Shown here one piece after another: positions 17,547 through 26,831 of a stretch of DNA of 64,000 nt. How positions within the stretch are numbered: position 1 is the stretch's first letter; each line of letters starts with the position of its first letter. Position numbers and translations under genes: made by a program. The notes below the pieces were generated by a model. That model was not told the DNA's origin. It made no database searches and was given only the letters and a program-made list of their open reading frames with translations. The DNA is from Sphingomonas sp. BGYR3. GTDB taxonomy: Bacteria; Pseudomonadota; Alphaproteobacteria; Sphingomonadales; Sphingomonadaceae. The stretch spans positions 1,684,001 through 1,748,000 of the forward strand of contig NZ_JANZNT010000001.1 in assembly GCF_025153455.1 (NCBI RefSeq). The letters run 5' to 3'.

Positions 17547-18557
17547 ATGCAGGGCAGGATCATCGGGTTTGGCGAATTGCTGTTGCGGCTGACCCCGCCG
17601 GGCAAGCGGCTCATCGTGCAGAGCCAGTCGCTGGACATCGAGGTCGGCGGGGCCGAGGCGAATGTGCTGGCCGGGCTGGCGGCGCTGGGCCATTCGACCG
17701 CGATGATCAGCCGGGTGGCGGACAATCCGCTGGGCGACCTTGCCATGGCCACGCTGGCGGCGCGCGGGATCGCCACCGATGCCATCGGCCGGACGGCGGG
17801 CCGGATGGGCCTGTATTTTCTGGAACCGGGTCAGGGCGCCCGGGCCAGCGCCATCACCTATGACCGCGCCGGTTCGGCCTTTGCGCTGGCCCAGCCAGAC
17901 GATTTCGATTTCGACGCCGCGCTGTCGGGCGCGCGGCTGCTGCATCTGTCGGGCATTACGCCTGCGCTTGGCCCGGCGGGCGCGGCGGCCGCGCTGACGG
18001 CGGTGCGCAAGGCGCGGGCGGCCGGTGTCGCGGTCAGTTTCGACGGCAATTACCGGGCGCAGCTGTGGCAGGCATGGGACAGCGATCCGCGCAGCGTGCT
18101 GACCGAACTGATCGGTCAGGCCGATATCCTGTTCGGCAACCACCGCGACATCTCGCTGATCACCGGGCGCAGCTTTTCCGGCGATGGCGAGGACCGGCGG
18201 CGCGAGGCGGCAGAGGCGGCCTTTGCGCTCTGCCCCAACCTCAAGCTGATTGCATCGACAGCACGCCATGTGGTCGATGCCGACACCAACCGGATTGCCG
18301 CGCGCATCGACCTGCCCGATGCCGCGCATCAGACCGATGAACAGGCGGTCGGCGGGATCGTCGACCGGATCGGCACCGGCGATGCCTTTGCCGCCGGTTG
18401 CCTGCACGCGTGGCTGAACGGCGACGATGCGCAGACGATTGCCGAAACCGGCCTGGCGATGACGGTGCTGAAACACTCGATCCCCGGCGATATGCCGATC
18501 ATCGCACCGGCGCTGCTGGCCGCGTACCGTTCGGGCGAGCGCGACGTGCGGCGGTAA
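17547..18557 (+). CDS. kdgK: 2-keto-3-deoxygluconate kinase (PfkB family)
   Basis: 336 residues from the second of two adjacent ATGs (17544 and 17547); AGGAGG at 17537-17542 fits the second better. It opens GRIIGFGELLLRLTPPG, has the PfkB substrate-side motif VGGAEANVLAGLAALGH, and ends with the ATP/anion-hole signature DRIGTGDAFAAG, where the aspartate of TGD is the catalytic base. KDG kinases share the GELLLRL...VGGAE layout. The reaction phosphorylates 2-keto-3-deoxygluconate for the Entner-Doudoroff or uronate route. It stands alone: divergent from the DUF4173 operon and convergent with a flippase 27 bp downstream. A related sugar kinase remains possible. Confidence 0.85.
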   Translation: MQGRIIGFGELLLRLTPPGKRLIVQSQSLDIEVGGAEANVLAGLAALGHSTAMISRVADNPLGDLAMATLAARGIATDAIGRTAGRMGLYFLEPGQGARASAITYDRAGSAFALAQPDDFDFDAALSGARLLHLSGITPALGPAGAAAALTAVRKARAAGVAVSFDGNYRAQLWQAWDSDPRSVLTELIGQADILFGNHRDISLITGRSFSGDGEDRRREAAEAAFALCPNLKLIASTARHVVDADTNRIAARIDLPDAAHQTDEQAVGGIVDRIGTGDAFAAGCLHAWLNGDDAQTIAETGLAMTVLKHSIPGDMPIIAPALLAAYRSGERDVRR

Positions 18558-18584
18558 GGGTCACCTGCGCGGCGGCGGGCGGGG

Positions 18585-20087
18585 TCAGACCCGCTCGTCG
18601 ATCGGCAGGGTCGGTTCCTGATTGCCCGGGATGCGCGAAAACAGCGCCCGATCCTCCGGCCCAAAGGCAAAGCGCCACAGGATCACGCCATAGACGATCA
18701 GCATCACCGGAATGCCGATCGTCAGCTCCGCCCATTCGGGCAGCTGCGTCATCGCCGATCCGACCAGCGATGTCGCCAGCACGGCCCAGACGAACGCCCA
18801 GCGCAGCGGCGATACCGGCGCCTTGAGCAGCCGGGCGAGCAGCCACCCCTTGATCGCCGAACCCAGCACCAGCGTTGCGGCCAGCGCAACGGCGGGGCCA
18901 GCCGCCTGCCACGCCTCTGGCCAGCCCAGCTGGCGCATGATGGCCACCAAGGCAAAGCTGAGCGCAACCTGCACCGACAGGATCAGGATCGACACCATCA
19001 GGTTGCGGTGACGCGCGACATAGACAAGGCCGCTTTCGGCGACCGCGCCGGGGCTGGCCAGCACCTCTGCCCATAGGAGGAAGCACAGCGCGCCTGCGCC
19101 GACCACGAATTGCGGGCCGATCACGCCCATCACCCCTTCGGCCGGGATGGAGCCGATCAGCGCCAGCGCCGCCTGCGCCGCCATGATCCAGAAACCGACC
19201 TGCCGGATCTGGGCCGCCACCGCCGCCCTGTCATCCCGTTTCAGCGCCTGCGTCACCACCGGGCCAAGCACGGGATCGAAACTGGTCTTCAGCTTTTGCG
19301 GGAGCGAGGCGACCTGTTGCGCCATGTAATAGACGCCAACCACCGCAGGACCGAACAACAGGCCCAGGATGAAGCGGTCGACATTGCGCGTCGCCCATTC
19401 GATCGTGTCGGCCCCGGCCAGCGGCATGTTGCGCCGGGCCAGCGCGAACATCGGCGTTGGATGCGGCACCCATCCGCGCGGCAGGCCATAGCTTTTCAGG
19501 AACGGCACGAGCGCCGCTACCAGCGTTGCCAGCGTCGCCAGCACATAGGACAGTATAAGGCCATCGCGGGAGGAAGCGTAATAAAGGACAAAGGCGGCGA
19601 TGGAGATCGTCCAAGGCTCGACAATCGCCCGCGCGGTCACCGTAGCCTTGACATTGTGGCGATAGGCCAGCGCCGCCAGCGCGATGTCGGTGCAGGCAAT
19701 GGCAAAGACGACAAAGGGCAACAGACGTTCAAACCCGATCACGCGGCTGTTCGGGTACATGGCCTGCGGAAAGGCGATGAGCAGCGCACTGGCGATCAGC
19801 GACGCGATCAGTGCGACGATCAGCGCATCCCAGACGACATGGGTGTGCGGGCGGCTGGTGGTGCTCAATGCCTGGGCAAGGCCGCGTTTTAGGCCCAGCG
19901 TCGCGACCAGCGCCGCAAATTCTACCACCAGTACGGCAACCGCAAACCGGCCGACAATTTCCGGCCCGTAAAACCGGCCTGCGATGAACAGGAAGGGCAG
20001 CCGCGCGAGCAGACGCAGGGCAAAGCCCATCACATTGGTCCGCCCGCCCTTGGCCAGCGCGGCGATTTCTTCGTTGGCGGCGCTCAT
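18585..20087 (-). CDS. Polysaccharide flippase-like membrane protein (second copy type)
   Basis: 500 residues from ATG 20087 (MSAANEEIAAL); a start at 20126 would overlap polA. Twelve to fourteen membrane helices with the opening NVMGFALRLLARLPFLFIAGRFYGPEIVGRFA, seen in MVF/MATE-type lipopolysaccharide flippases of sphingomonads. It would move a lipid-linked glycan across the inner membrane. It lies 10 bp downstream of polA on the same strand, so it may be read through from polA, far from the polysaccharide cluster at 1-13140. The substrate is unknown. Confidence 0.75.
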   Translation of the reverse strand: MSAANEEIAALAKGGRTNVMGFALRLLARLPFLFIAGRFYGPEIVGRFAVAVLVVEFAALVATLGLKRGLAQALSTTSRPHTHVVWDALIVALIASLIASALLIAFPQAMYPNSRVIGFERLLPFVVFAIACTDIALAALAYRHNVKATVTARAIVEPWTISIAAFVLYYASSRDGLILSYVLATLATLVAALVPFLKSYGLPRGWVPHPTPMFALARRNMPLAGADTIEWATRNVDRFILGLLFGPAVVGVYYMAQQVASLPQKLKTSFDPVLGPVVTQALKRDDRAAVAAQIRQVGFWIMAAQAALALIGSIPAEGVMGVIGPQFVVGAGALCFLLWAEVLASPGAVAESGLVYVARHRNLMVSILILSVQVALSFALVAIMRQLGWPEAWQAAGPAVALAATLVLGSAIKGWLLARLLKAPVSPLRWAFVWAVLATSLVGSAMTQLPEWAELTIGIPVMLIVYGVILWRFAFGPEDRALFSRIPGNQEPTLPIDERV

Positions 20088-20097
20088 CGCACTGGGC

Positions 20098-22911
20098 TCA
20101 ATGCGCCGCGCCCCAGCTTTCGCCAACGCCGATTTCGACGCCCAGCGGCACCGTCAGCGTCACCGCCGGTTCGGCCGCCGTCGCCATGACCCGTTCGATC
20201 ACCGGCCGGGCGGCATCGACGTCGCCGGCGGGCAGTTCGAACACCAGTTCGTCATGCACCTGCATCAGCATCCGCACGTTCGGCAGCCCCGCCTCGGCAA
20301 GCGCCGGGCCCATGCGGATCATCGCGCGCTTGATGATGTCGGCGCTCGTCCCCTGAATGGGCGCATTGATCGCGGCGCGTTCCGATCCGGCGCGTTCATT
20401 CTGGTTGGGCGATTTGAGGCGCGGGAAATGGGTTTTCCGGCCGAACAGCGTCTCGGTATAGCCCGTCTCCTTGGCCATCATCAGCGTGTCGGCGATATAG
20501 CGGCTGATCCCCGGAAACCGGTCGAAATAGCGGTCGATCATCGATTGCGCCTCGTCCGGCGTCACATCCAGCCGCCCGGCCAGGCCCCAGCGGGAAATGC
20601 CGTAGAGAATGGCGAAGTTGATCGTCTTTGCCCGGCCGCGCGTGTCGCGATTGACCTCTCCGAACAATTCCATCGCCGTCCGGTTGTGAATATCCTCTCC
20701 GGCGGCGAACGCTTCGCGCAGGGCAGGCACATCGGCGATGTGCGCGGCCAGCCGCAATTCGATCTGCGAATAGTCGGCGGCCAGGATGACATTGCCCGGT
20801 TCCGCCACGAACGCATCGCGGATCTGGCGGCCGGTTTCGGTGCGGATCGGGATGTTCTGCAGGTTGGGGTCAGTGGACGACAGGCGCCCTGTCTGCGCGC
20901 CGGTCAGCGAATAGCTGGTGTGCACGCGGCCGGTGCTGGCGTTCACCTGTTGCTGCAGCGCATCGGTATAGGTGGATTTCAGCTTGGACAGCTGTCGCCA
21001 GTCGAGCACCAGCCGGGCGACCTCTGCCCCCGGCGTGTCCCTCATCGCAGCGATGCGTTCCAGTTCGGTGACGTCCGTGGAATAGGTGCCCGTCTTGCCC
21101 TTTCGCCCGCCCTTCAGGCCAAGCCGGTCGAACAGCACCTCGCCCAGCTGTTTCGGGCTGCCGATGGCAAAGGGGCCACCGGCGGCGTCATGGATCCGCG
21201 CCTCCAGCGCCACCATCTGCTCGCCAAATTCGTGGCTGAGCCGGGACAGGCGGGCGCTGTCGACCTTGACCCCCGCCATTTCCATGTCGGCCAGCACCTG
21301 AACAAGGCCGCGATCGACATTTTCATAGACGCGGGTGCCGCCCTCGAACGTCAGGCGCGGCTTAAAGGCGCGCCACAGCCGCAGCGTCACCTCCGCATCT
21401 TCGGCGGCATAGGCGGTGGCGCTGGCCAGATCGATCTCGCCAAAGCTTTTCTGCGCCTTGCCGGTGCCGACGACTTCCTTGAACGCAATGCACTGATGGC
21501 CAAGATGGTCCATCGCCAGCTCGTCCATGCCATGGCCGGGGCGGCGACCAGCATCCAGCGCAAAGCTCATCACGATGGTGTCGTCATAGGGGCTGACCGT
21601 CATGCCGTGCCGGGCCAGCACGATCAGGTCGTATTTCAGATTGTGCCCCACCTTGAGCACGCCGGGATCGGCCAGCAGCGGACCAAGCCGTTCGACCACC
21701 TGGGCCAGCGCAAGCTGATCGGGCCGGTCGGACAACAGGTCATGGCCGCGATGGGCCAGCGGAATGTAACAGCCATTGCCCGGCGCGGTGGACAGGCTGA
21801 TCCCGACCAGCTCTGCGGCCATGCAGTCCAGCGCCGAGGTTTCGGTATCGACCGCAACCACGCCGATATGGCGCGCATCGGCAACCCAGCGGTCGAGCGC
21901 ATCGATCGTCGTCACGGTTTCATACCGCGACCGGTCGATGGGCGGATAGGCGGGAACGACCGGCATTGCCGGCTGTGGCGCAGCCTGGCCGCCGGCGGCG
22001 GGGGCCGCACCCGCATCCGCCGCGCCGTCGGCCGCGCCGCCGTTCGCCGGGGCCAGCTTGGCCAGCAGCGAACGGAACCCATGATGCTCAAGGAAACTGC
22101 GCAGCGGCGCTTCGGGAATCCCGTTCAGCGCCATGTCGTCCAGCGGCTCTGGCAGGGGCACATCCTCGGACAGCGCGACCAGCTTGCGCGACAGGCGCGC
22201 CATATCGGCATGTTCGATCAGATTGTCGCGCAGCTTGCCCGGCTTCATCGACGGCGCAGCGGCCAGCACCCCCTCCACATCGCCATGTTCCAGGATCAGC
22301 TTGGCCGCCGTTTTCGGCCCCACGCCGGGAACGCCCGGCACATTGTCCACGCTGTCGCCCATCAGCGCCAGCACCTCGCCCAGCTTTTCCGGGCCGACGC
22401 CGAATTTTTCGACCACCGCCTCCGGCCCCATGCGCCGGTCCTTCATGGTGTCGAGCATATCGACGCCCGGATGATCGAGCAGCTGCATCAGATCCTTGTC
22501 GGAACTGACGATCGTCACCTGCCATCCGCGCGCGGTCGCGGCACGGGCATAGCTGGCGATCAGGTCGTCCGCCTCCCACCCCGCCTCTTCGATGCAGGGC
22601 AGGCTGAATGCCCGGGTGGCATCGCGGATCATCGGGAATTGCGGCCGCAAATCCTCTGGTGCAGGCGGGCGATGCGCCTTGTACTGATCGTACAATGCGT
22701 TGCGAAACGTCGTTTCCGACTTGTCGAGGATCACCGCCAGATGGGTGGGTCCATCGGCATCGTGCAGGTCCTTGGCCAGTTTCCACAACATGGTGGTATA
22801 GCCATAGACCGCGCCCGCCGGCTCGCCATGCTGGTTCGTCAGCTTGGGCAGCACGTGATAGGCGCGGAAGATGAAGCTCGATCCGTCGACCAGATACAGA
22901 TGGTTCGCCAT
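20098..22911 (-). CDS. polA: DNA polymerase I
   Basis: 937 residues, normal full length. The N-terminal 5'-3' exonuclease (1-290) opens MANHLYLVDGSSFIFRAYHV and has the helix-hairpin-helix DNVPGVPGVGPKTAAKL. The 3'-5' exonuclease domain keeps its acidic pair in VVAVDTETSALD, so proofreading is probably active. The polymerase domain has motif A (ILAADYSQIELRLAAHIA), motif B (RRAAINAPIQGTSADI in altered spacing, preceded by RAKTINFAILYG) and motif C (MLMQVHDELVFELP). It works in repair and Okazaki fragment processing. The flippase-like gene follows 10 bp downstream. The antisense strand of this gene carries a very long open frame that is only a codon-bias shadow. Confidence 0.98.
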   Translation of the reverse strand: MANHLYLVDGSSFIFRAYHVLPKLTNQHGEPAGAVYGYTTMLWKLAKDLHDADGPTHLAVILDKSETTFRNALYDQYKAHRPPAPEDLRPQFPMIRDATRAFSLPCIEEAGWEADDLIASYARAATARGWQVTIVSSDKDLMQLLDHPGVDMLDTMKDRRMGPEAVVEKFGVGPEKLGEVLALMGDSVDNVPGVPGVGPKTAAKLILEHGDVEGVLAAAPSMKPGKLRDNLIEHADMARLSRKLVALSEDVPLPEPLDDMALNGIPEAPLRSFLEHHGFRSLLAKLAPANGGAADGAADAGAAPAAGGQAAPQPAMPVVPAYPPIDRSRYETVTTIDALDRWVADARHIGVVAVDTETSALDCMAAELVGISLSTAPGNGCYIPLAHRGHDLLSDRPDQLALAQVVERLGPLLADPGVLKVGHNLKYDLIVLARHGMTVSPYDDTIVMSFALDAGRRPGHGMDELAMDHLGHQCIAFKEVVGTGKAQKSFGEIDLASATAYAAEDAEVTLRLWRAFKPRLTFEGGTRVYENVDRGLVQVLADMEMAGVKVDSARLSRLSHEFGEQMVALEARIHDAAGGPFAIGSPKQLGEVLFDRLGLKGGRKGKTGTYSTDVTELERIAAMRDTPGAEVARLVLDWRQLSKLKSTYTDALQQQVNASTGRVHTSYSLTGAQTGRLSSTDPNLQNIPIRTETGRQIRDAFVAEPGNVILAADYSQIELRLAAHIADVPALREAFAAGEDIHNRTAMELFGEVNRDTRGRAKTINFAILYGISRWGLAGRLDVTPDEAQSMIDRYFDRFPGISRYIADTLMMAKETGYTETLFGRKTHFPRLKSPNQNERAGSERAAINAPIQGTSADIIKRAMIRMGPALAEAGLPNVRMLMQVHDELVFELPAGDVDAARPVIERVMATAAEPAVTLTVPLGVEIGVGESWGAAH

Positions 22912-22958
22912 GGCGGCGGCTTAGCAGCGGCGGACGGGGATGGCGAGCGGCTGCGACG

Positions 22959-24131
22959 TCAGCCGAGCGGCGCGGCGTGACTGGCGACGATGGCCTGCAC
23001 CACCGCCTGCATCAGCGCCTGTCGTTCGCGGATCGGGCGGCGGGTGTCGCCGATCAGCACGGCCAGGCCATAGCTGCGCCCGTCCGGCGCGATCAGGATG
23101 CCGACATCGTTATAACCCGCCGTCCGGCCCATCAGATCCTGGCCCGTGCCCGTCTTGTGCCCGAACCGCCAGCCGACGGGCACGCCGCCGCGCAGCCGTT
23201 CCTTGCCGGTCCGCGATCCTTCCATCAGGCCCATCAGATGCGCCGTCGATCCTTCGGACAGCAATTCGCCCTTGTGCAGCCGCACCAGCGCATGGGCGAT
23301 CGCACTGGCCGCCGCGCCGTCCATCGGATTGGCGACATAGGCATCGAATGCCTTTTGCCGGGTGACCAGCGGCAGGTTGGCCCGCGCGGTATAGAATGCC
23401 CGGCCGGCATATTCCTGACGCCAGGCGAGGCCCGCGGTCTGGGATTGCAGCAATCGTTCGCCAGGGCCGAACTTGATCGATCCAAGCCCCTTTTGCGCGA
23501 CCATCCGGCGCACCGCTTCGGGGCCGCCGACATAATTGAGCAGCCGGTCATTGGCGGTATTGTCGCTGGACATCATGGCGCGGGCGAGCAGGTCGCGCAC
23601 CGTGGTGCGATAGCCGTCCCCCTTGACCAGCGCCGATACCGGCGAATGGAACAGCGTGATATCCTCTGGCCGGACGGTGATCGGATCGTCCAGCGTCAAC
23701 CGACCCTGATCGCGCAGGTCCATCAGCGTGATGGCAACCCACAGCTTGCTGACGCTTTGCTGCGGCATGGGCACATCGCCGTTGAACGCCGTCGACCAAC
23801 ACTGATCGGTGCTGACCACGGCAATGCCCAGCTTGCCGCCGAAATCGCGGCCCAGCCGGTCGATCGTCGCCGACAGGGCGGCGGGCGCGACGGGCGGCGG
23901 GGGCGGCGCGGGGCGCCGGACGGGCATGGGCGGCGGGGTATAGACCGGGCGGACGGACGGCTGCATCGTCCGCTGCCCGCTGGTCGTCTGCGCCCGCGCC
24001 TGGGGCACGCCGATGGCGGGTCGCACGGATGCCTGCGGACTGGACGGCGCGACACAGCCGACCAGCAGCAGCGCAAGCGCGCCGATGCTCGACAGCGGAT
24101 GTTGCCGCGGATCCCGCTCCGTCCCGATCAT
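22959..24131 (-). CDS. Class-A beta-lactamase-like serine hydrolase lipoprotein
   Basis: 390 residues from ATG 24131 (MIGTERDPRQ). A lipobox LLVGC with C26 predicts a lipoprotein. A proline-rich linker runs from about 60 to 85. The catalytic domain has S126-V-S-K129, S189-D190-N191 and K326-T-G, the three active-site elements of class A beta-lactamases. The omega-loop block reads GERLLQ, so E225 matches the general base Glu166 position but the usual Asn170 position is Gln; NPMDGAAAS resembles the region after it. It may be a true beta-lactamase or a cell-wall hydrolase/DD-peptidase relative. It lies about 47 bp downstream of polA on the minus-strand order polA side, and its own regulation is not visible. 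Confidence 0.8.
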   Translation of the reverse strand: MIGTERDPRQHPLSSIGALALLLVGCVAPSSPQASVRPAIGVPQARAQTTSGQRTMQPSVRPVYTPPPMPVRRPAPPPPPVAPAALSATIDRLGRDFGGKLGIAVVSTDQCWSTAFNGDVPMPQQSVSKLWVAITLMDLRDQGRLTLDDPITVRPEDITLFHSPVSALVKGDGYRTTVRDLLARAMMSSDNTANDRLLNYVGGPEAVRRMVAQKGLGSIKFGPGERLLQSQTAGLAWRQEYAGRAFYTARANLPLVTRQKAFDAYVANPMDGAAASAIAHALVRLHKGELLSEGSTAHLMGLMEGSRTGKERLRGGVPVGWRFGHKTGTGQDLMGRTAGYNDVGILIAPDGRSYGLAVLIGDTRRPIRERQALMQAVVQAIVASHAAPLG

Positions 24132-24239
24132 GCCCCGATGCTCATGCCCGGATTCATGACACCAGCCGGCTGAACAGCCCAACAACAACCATGCCGGGAT
24201 GCGACGGACTGTTGCAGTGCGGCGATGAATCGAATCCGG

Positions 24240-25829
24240 TTACGGAACCAGCACGGTGTCCACCGCCTGTGGCAGCAGGTCGGGATAATCCAGCGTGTAG
24301 TGCAGGCCCCGGCTTTCCTTGCGGTGCAGCGCCGACCGGACGATCAGATCGGCCGATTGCAACAGGTTACGCAGTTCGATGAGGTCGGGCGTGACGCGGA
24401 AATGGCCGTAATAATCCTCCACCTCCTCGGTCAGCAGCTTGATGCGGTGCGCGGCGCGTTCCAGCCTTTTGGTGGTGCGCACGATGCCGACATAATTCCA
24501 CATGAACCGTCGGATCTCGGTCCAGTTCTGCTTGATGATCACTTCCTCGTCGCTGTCCGTCACCCGGCTTTCGTCCCAGGGGCGGATGGCGGGCACAGGG
24601 CGGAATTCGTCCCAGTTGGCATCGATGTGCCGGGCCGCCGCCTCGCCGAACACGAAACATTCCAGCAGGCTGTTGCTGGCCAGCCGGTTCGCGCCATGCA
24701 GGCCGGACTGCGTCACCTCGCCCGCGGCATACAGGCCGGGCAGGTCGGTGCGCCCGTCGCGGTCGATCACCACCCCGCCACAGGTATAATGCTGGGCCGG
24801 CACCACCGGGATCGGATCGACCGTCATGTCGATGCCCAGCGTCAGCAGCTTGGCATGGATGGTCGGGAAATGTTCCTTCACGAACTCCGGGCCGCGATGG
24901 CTGATGTCCAGATGGACATAATCCAGGCCCAGCCGCTTGATCTCATGGTCGATCGCGCGGGCCACGACGTCGCGCGGCGCCAGCTCAAGCCGGGGGTCGA
25001 AATCCGGCATGAACCGGTATCCGGTGTCGGGGATCAGCAGATGCCCGCCCTCGCCCCGCACCGCCTCTGTGATCAGGAAATTCTTGACGTCGAGGTTGAA
25101 CAGGCAGGTCGGGTGGAACTGCATGAATTCCATGTTCGACACCCGCGCGCCCGCCCGCCAGGCCATGGCGATGCCGTCGCCCGTCGCGCCGCGCGGTGCC
25201 GTGCTGAACTGATAAGTTCTGCCCGCCCCGCCCGTGGCCAGCACCGTCGCCCGCGCGGTGAACAGCTCCACCCGGCCGGTGGCGCGGTTGAGCGCATAGA
25301 CGCCCCAGACCTGCCCCGCACCGGAATAGCGGGTTTCGTGGCGGCTGGTCGCCAGGTCGATGACCACCATGTCGGGCACCAGCGTGATGTTGCGATGCGC
25401 GCGCGCCGCGTTCAGCAGCGCCTCCTGCACCGCCCATCCGGTCGCGTCGTTGACATGGACGATGCGCCGGTGGCTGTGGCCCCCTTCGCGCGTCAGGTGA
25501 AGGGTGTTGCCGTCCATGTTGAACGGCACACCCAGTTCCTCCAGCCGCCGGATGGCCGCTGGCGCGCCCTCGACCACGAACTCGACGGTCGCCCGGTCAT
25601 TCAGGCCGGCGCCCGCGACCATCGTATCCTCGATATGGCTTTCGAAGGTGTCGCCTTCCTCCAGCACCGCCGCGATGCCGCCCTGCGCCCAGGCCGTCGA
25701 CCCTTCGGCCAGCCCGCCCTTGGCCAGCACGGTGACGCGGAACCGGTCGGCCAGGTTGAGCGCGGCCGTCAGCCCGGCGGCGCCGGAACCGATGACCAGG
25801 ATGTCTGCGCTATGGGGATCGTTGGACAA
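24240..25829 (-). CDS. nadB: L-aspartate oxidase
   Basis: 529 residues from a TTG start at 25829, preferred because GGGAG lies 6 bases ahead; an ATG at 25877 would add 16 residues not found in the family. The FAD-binding motif VIGSGAAGLTAAL is followed by GSTAWAQGGIAAV and the substrate/FAD block GGHSHRRIVH. HPTCLFNL and GLYAAGEV complete the fumarate reductase/aspartate oxidase signature. It oxidises L-aspartate to iminoaspartate, the first step of NAD biosynthesis. nadA and nadC are not in the window, so the pathway is split here. It is divergent from an esterase gene 86 bp away. Confidence 0.95.
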   Translation of the reverse strand: MSNDPHSADILVIGSGAAGLTAALNLADRFRVTVLAKGGLAEGSTAWAQGGIAAVLEEGDTFESHIEDTMVAGAGLNDRATVEFVVEGAPAAIRRLEELGVPFNMDGNTLHLTREGGHSHRRIVHVNDATGWAVQEALLNAARAHRNITLVPDMVVIDLATSRHETRYSGAGQVWGVYALNRATGRVELFTARATVLATGGAGRTYQFSTAPRGATGDGIAMAWRAGARVSNMEFMQFHPTCLFNLDVKNFLITEAVRGEGGHLLIPDTGYRFMPDFDPRLELAPRDVVARAIDHEIKRLGLDYVHLDISHRGPEFVKEHFPTIHAKLLTLGIDMTVDPIPVVPAQHYTCGGVVIDRDGRTDLPGLYAAGEVTQSGLHGANRLASNSLLECFVFGEAAARHIDANWDEFRPVPAIRPWDESRVTDSDEEVIIKQNWTEIRRFMWNYVGIVRTTKRLERAAHRIKLLTEEVEDYYGHFRVTPDLIELRNLLQSADLIVRSALHRKESRGLHYTLDYPDLLPQAVDTVLVP

Positions 25830-25915
25830 GCGGAACTCCCTTTTCCTCGCGCTATGGGCAAGCGCCGGAAAGTTCAACCTTTCGGTTGCAGGCAGAGCGG
25901 CCTAGGCTGTGCCCC

Positions 25916-26812
25916 ATGCGGTATCTGTTCGCGTTGCTCATCGCCCTTGGTTGGCTTGTCTCCCCCGCCGCTGCGCAGGATTGCCGCCTGCCCGACCCCG
26001 GCACCACCGGCCGCGTGGCCATCGGCCAGACCGGGCGGTCGGCATGGATCCATCGTCCCGCGAACCATGAACGGGGTCGCCTGCCCGTGCTGTTCGCCCT
26101 GCATGGCAGCGGCGGATCGGGAACGGCCATCCTGAAGGAATCGGGGTTGGAGGATACCAGCGACCGGCACGGATTTCTGCTGATCGCGCCCGATGGCGGC
26201 ATCACGGCGGGCCAGGGGTTCGTGTGGAACATCCCCGGCGTGCCCACCGTGACCGGGGCCATGCCCACGGCACAGGATGCCGACGATGTCGCGTTCATCG
26301 GCGCCGCGATCGACTGGCTGGCGGCAAGAGGCTGCATCGACCGGCAGCGTGTCTATGCCACCGGCTTTTCGGGTGGAGGGCGAATGACCTCATGGCTGGG
26401 CTGCGTGGCGTCGGATCGCATCGCGGCGATCGCGCCGGTCGTCGGCCTTCGTGCGGGCAACCCGCGCAGCGATGGTTCCGGCTTTCCCGATCCGGCGACC
26501 TGTGCGCCGGAACGCCCGGTACCCGTCATCGCCTTTGCCGGGGATGCCGACACGGTGAACCCGGTGGCGGGCGGCGGTGCGGGTTATTGGCAATATGGCA
26601 TGGCGCGGGCGATGGCCCGATGGGCCGACATCAATGGCTGTCGCACCATGCTGGCCGCGCGCGAGGCAGCACCCGGCGTCGTCGAACAGGGATATGGCGA
26701 CTGCCGGGACGGGGCGCGCGTGATCGGCCGGGTCACGCGGGGCGCTGGCCATGTCTGGACGCCGGACAATGATGCGCTGTGGGCGTTCCTGTCCCGCCAC
26801 CGGCGGCGATAG
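25916..26812 (+). CDS. Secreted PHB-depolymerase/feruloyl-esterase-like hydrolase
   Basis: 298 residues from ATG 25916. A signal peptide opens MRYLFALLIALGWLVSPAAA with a cleavage site near AAAQD. The alpha/beta-hydrolase fold shows the oxyanion stretch LFALHGSGGSG and the nucleophile elbow ATGFSGGGRMT (G-x-S-x-G). The later FAGDADTVNP and GAGHVW supply plausible Asp and His. This matches the LpqC/poly(3-hydroxybutyrate) depolymerase-type esterase family, which acts outside the cytoplasm on polyester or feruloylated polysaccharide. The actual substrate is unknown. It converges with the ABC ATPase gene, 19 bp apart. Confidence 0.8.
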   Translation: MRYLFALLIALGWLVSPAAAQDCRLPDPGTTGRVAIGQTGRSAWIHRPANHERGRLPVLFALHGSGGSGTAILKESGLEDTSDRHGFLLIAPDGGITAGQGFVWNIPGVPTVTGAMPTAQDADDVAFIGAAIDWLAARGCIDRQRVYATGFSGGGRMTSWLGCVASDRIAAIAPVVGLRAGNPRSDGSGFPDPATCAPERPVPVIAFAGDADTVNPVAGGGAGYWQYGMARAMARWADINGCRTMLAAREAAPGVVEQGYGDCRDGARVIGRVTRGAGHVWTPDNDALWAFLSRHRRR

Positions 26813-26831
26813 CGCCGGCCGGGGTCGACGG

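Noticed and set aside
19984..22980. A 998-residue plus-strand frame antisense to polA
   Set aside because: It lies wholly opposite polA, is rich in Arg, His, Gln and Ala, has no domain, and results from the strong G/C bias of polA third positions.
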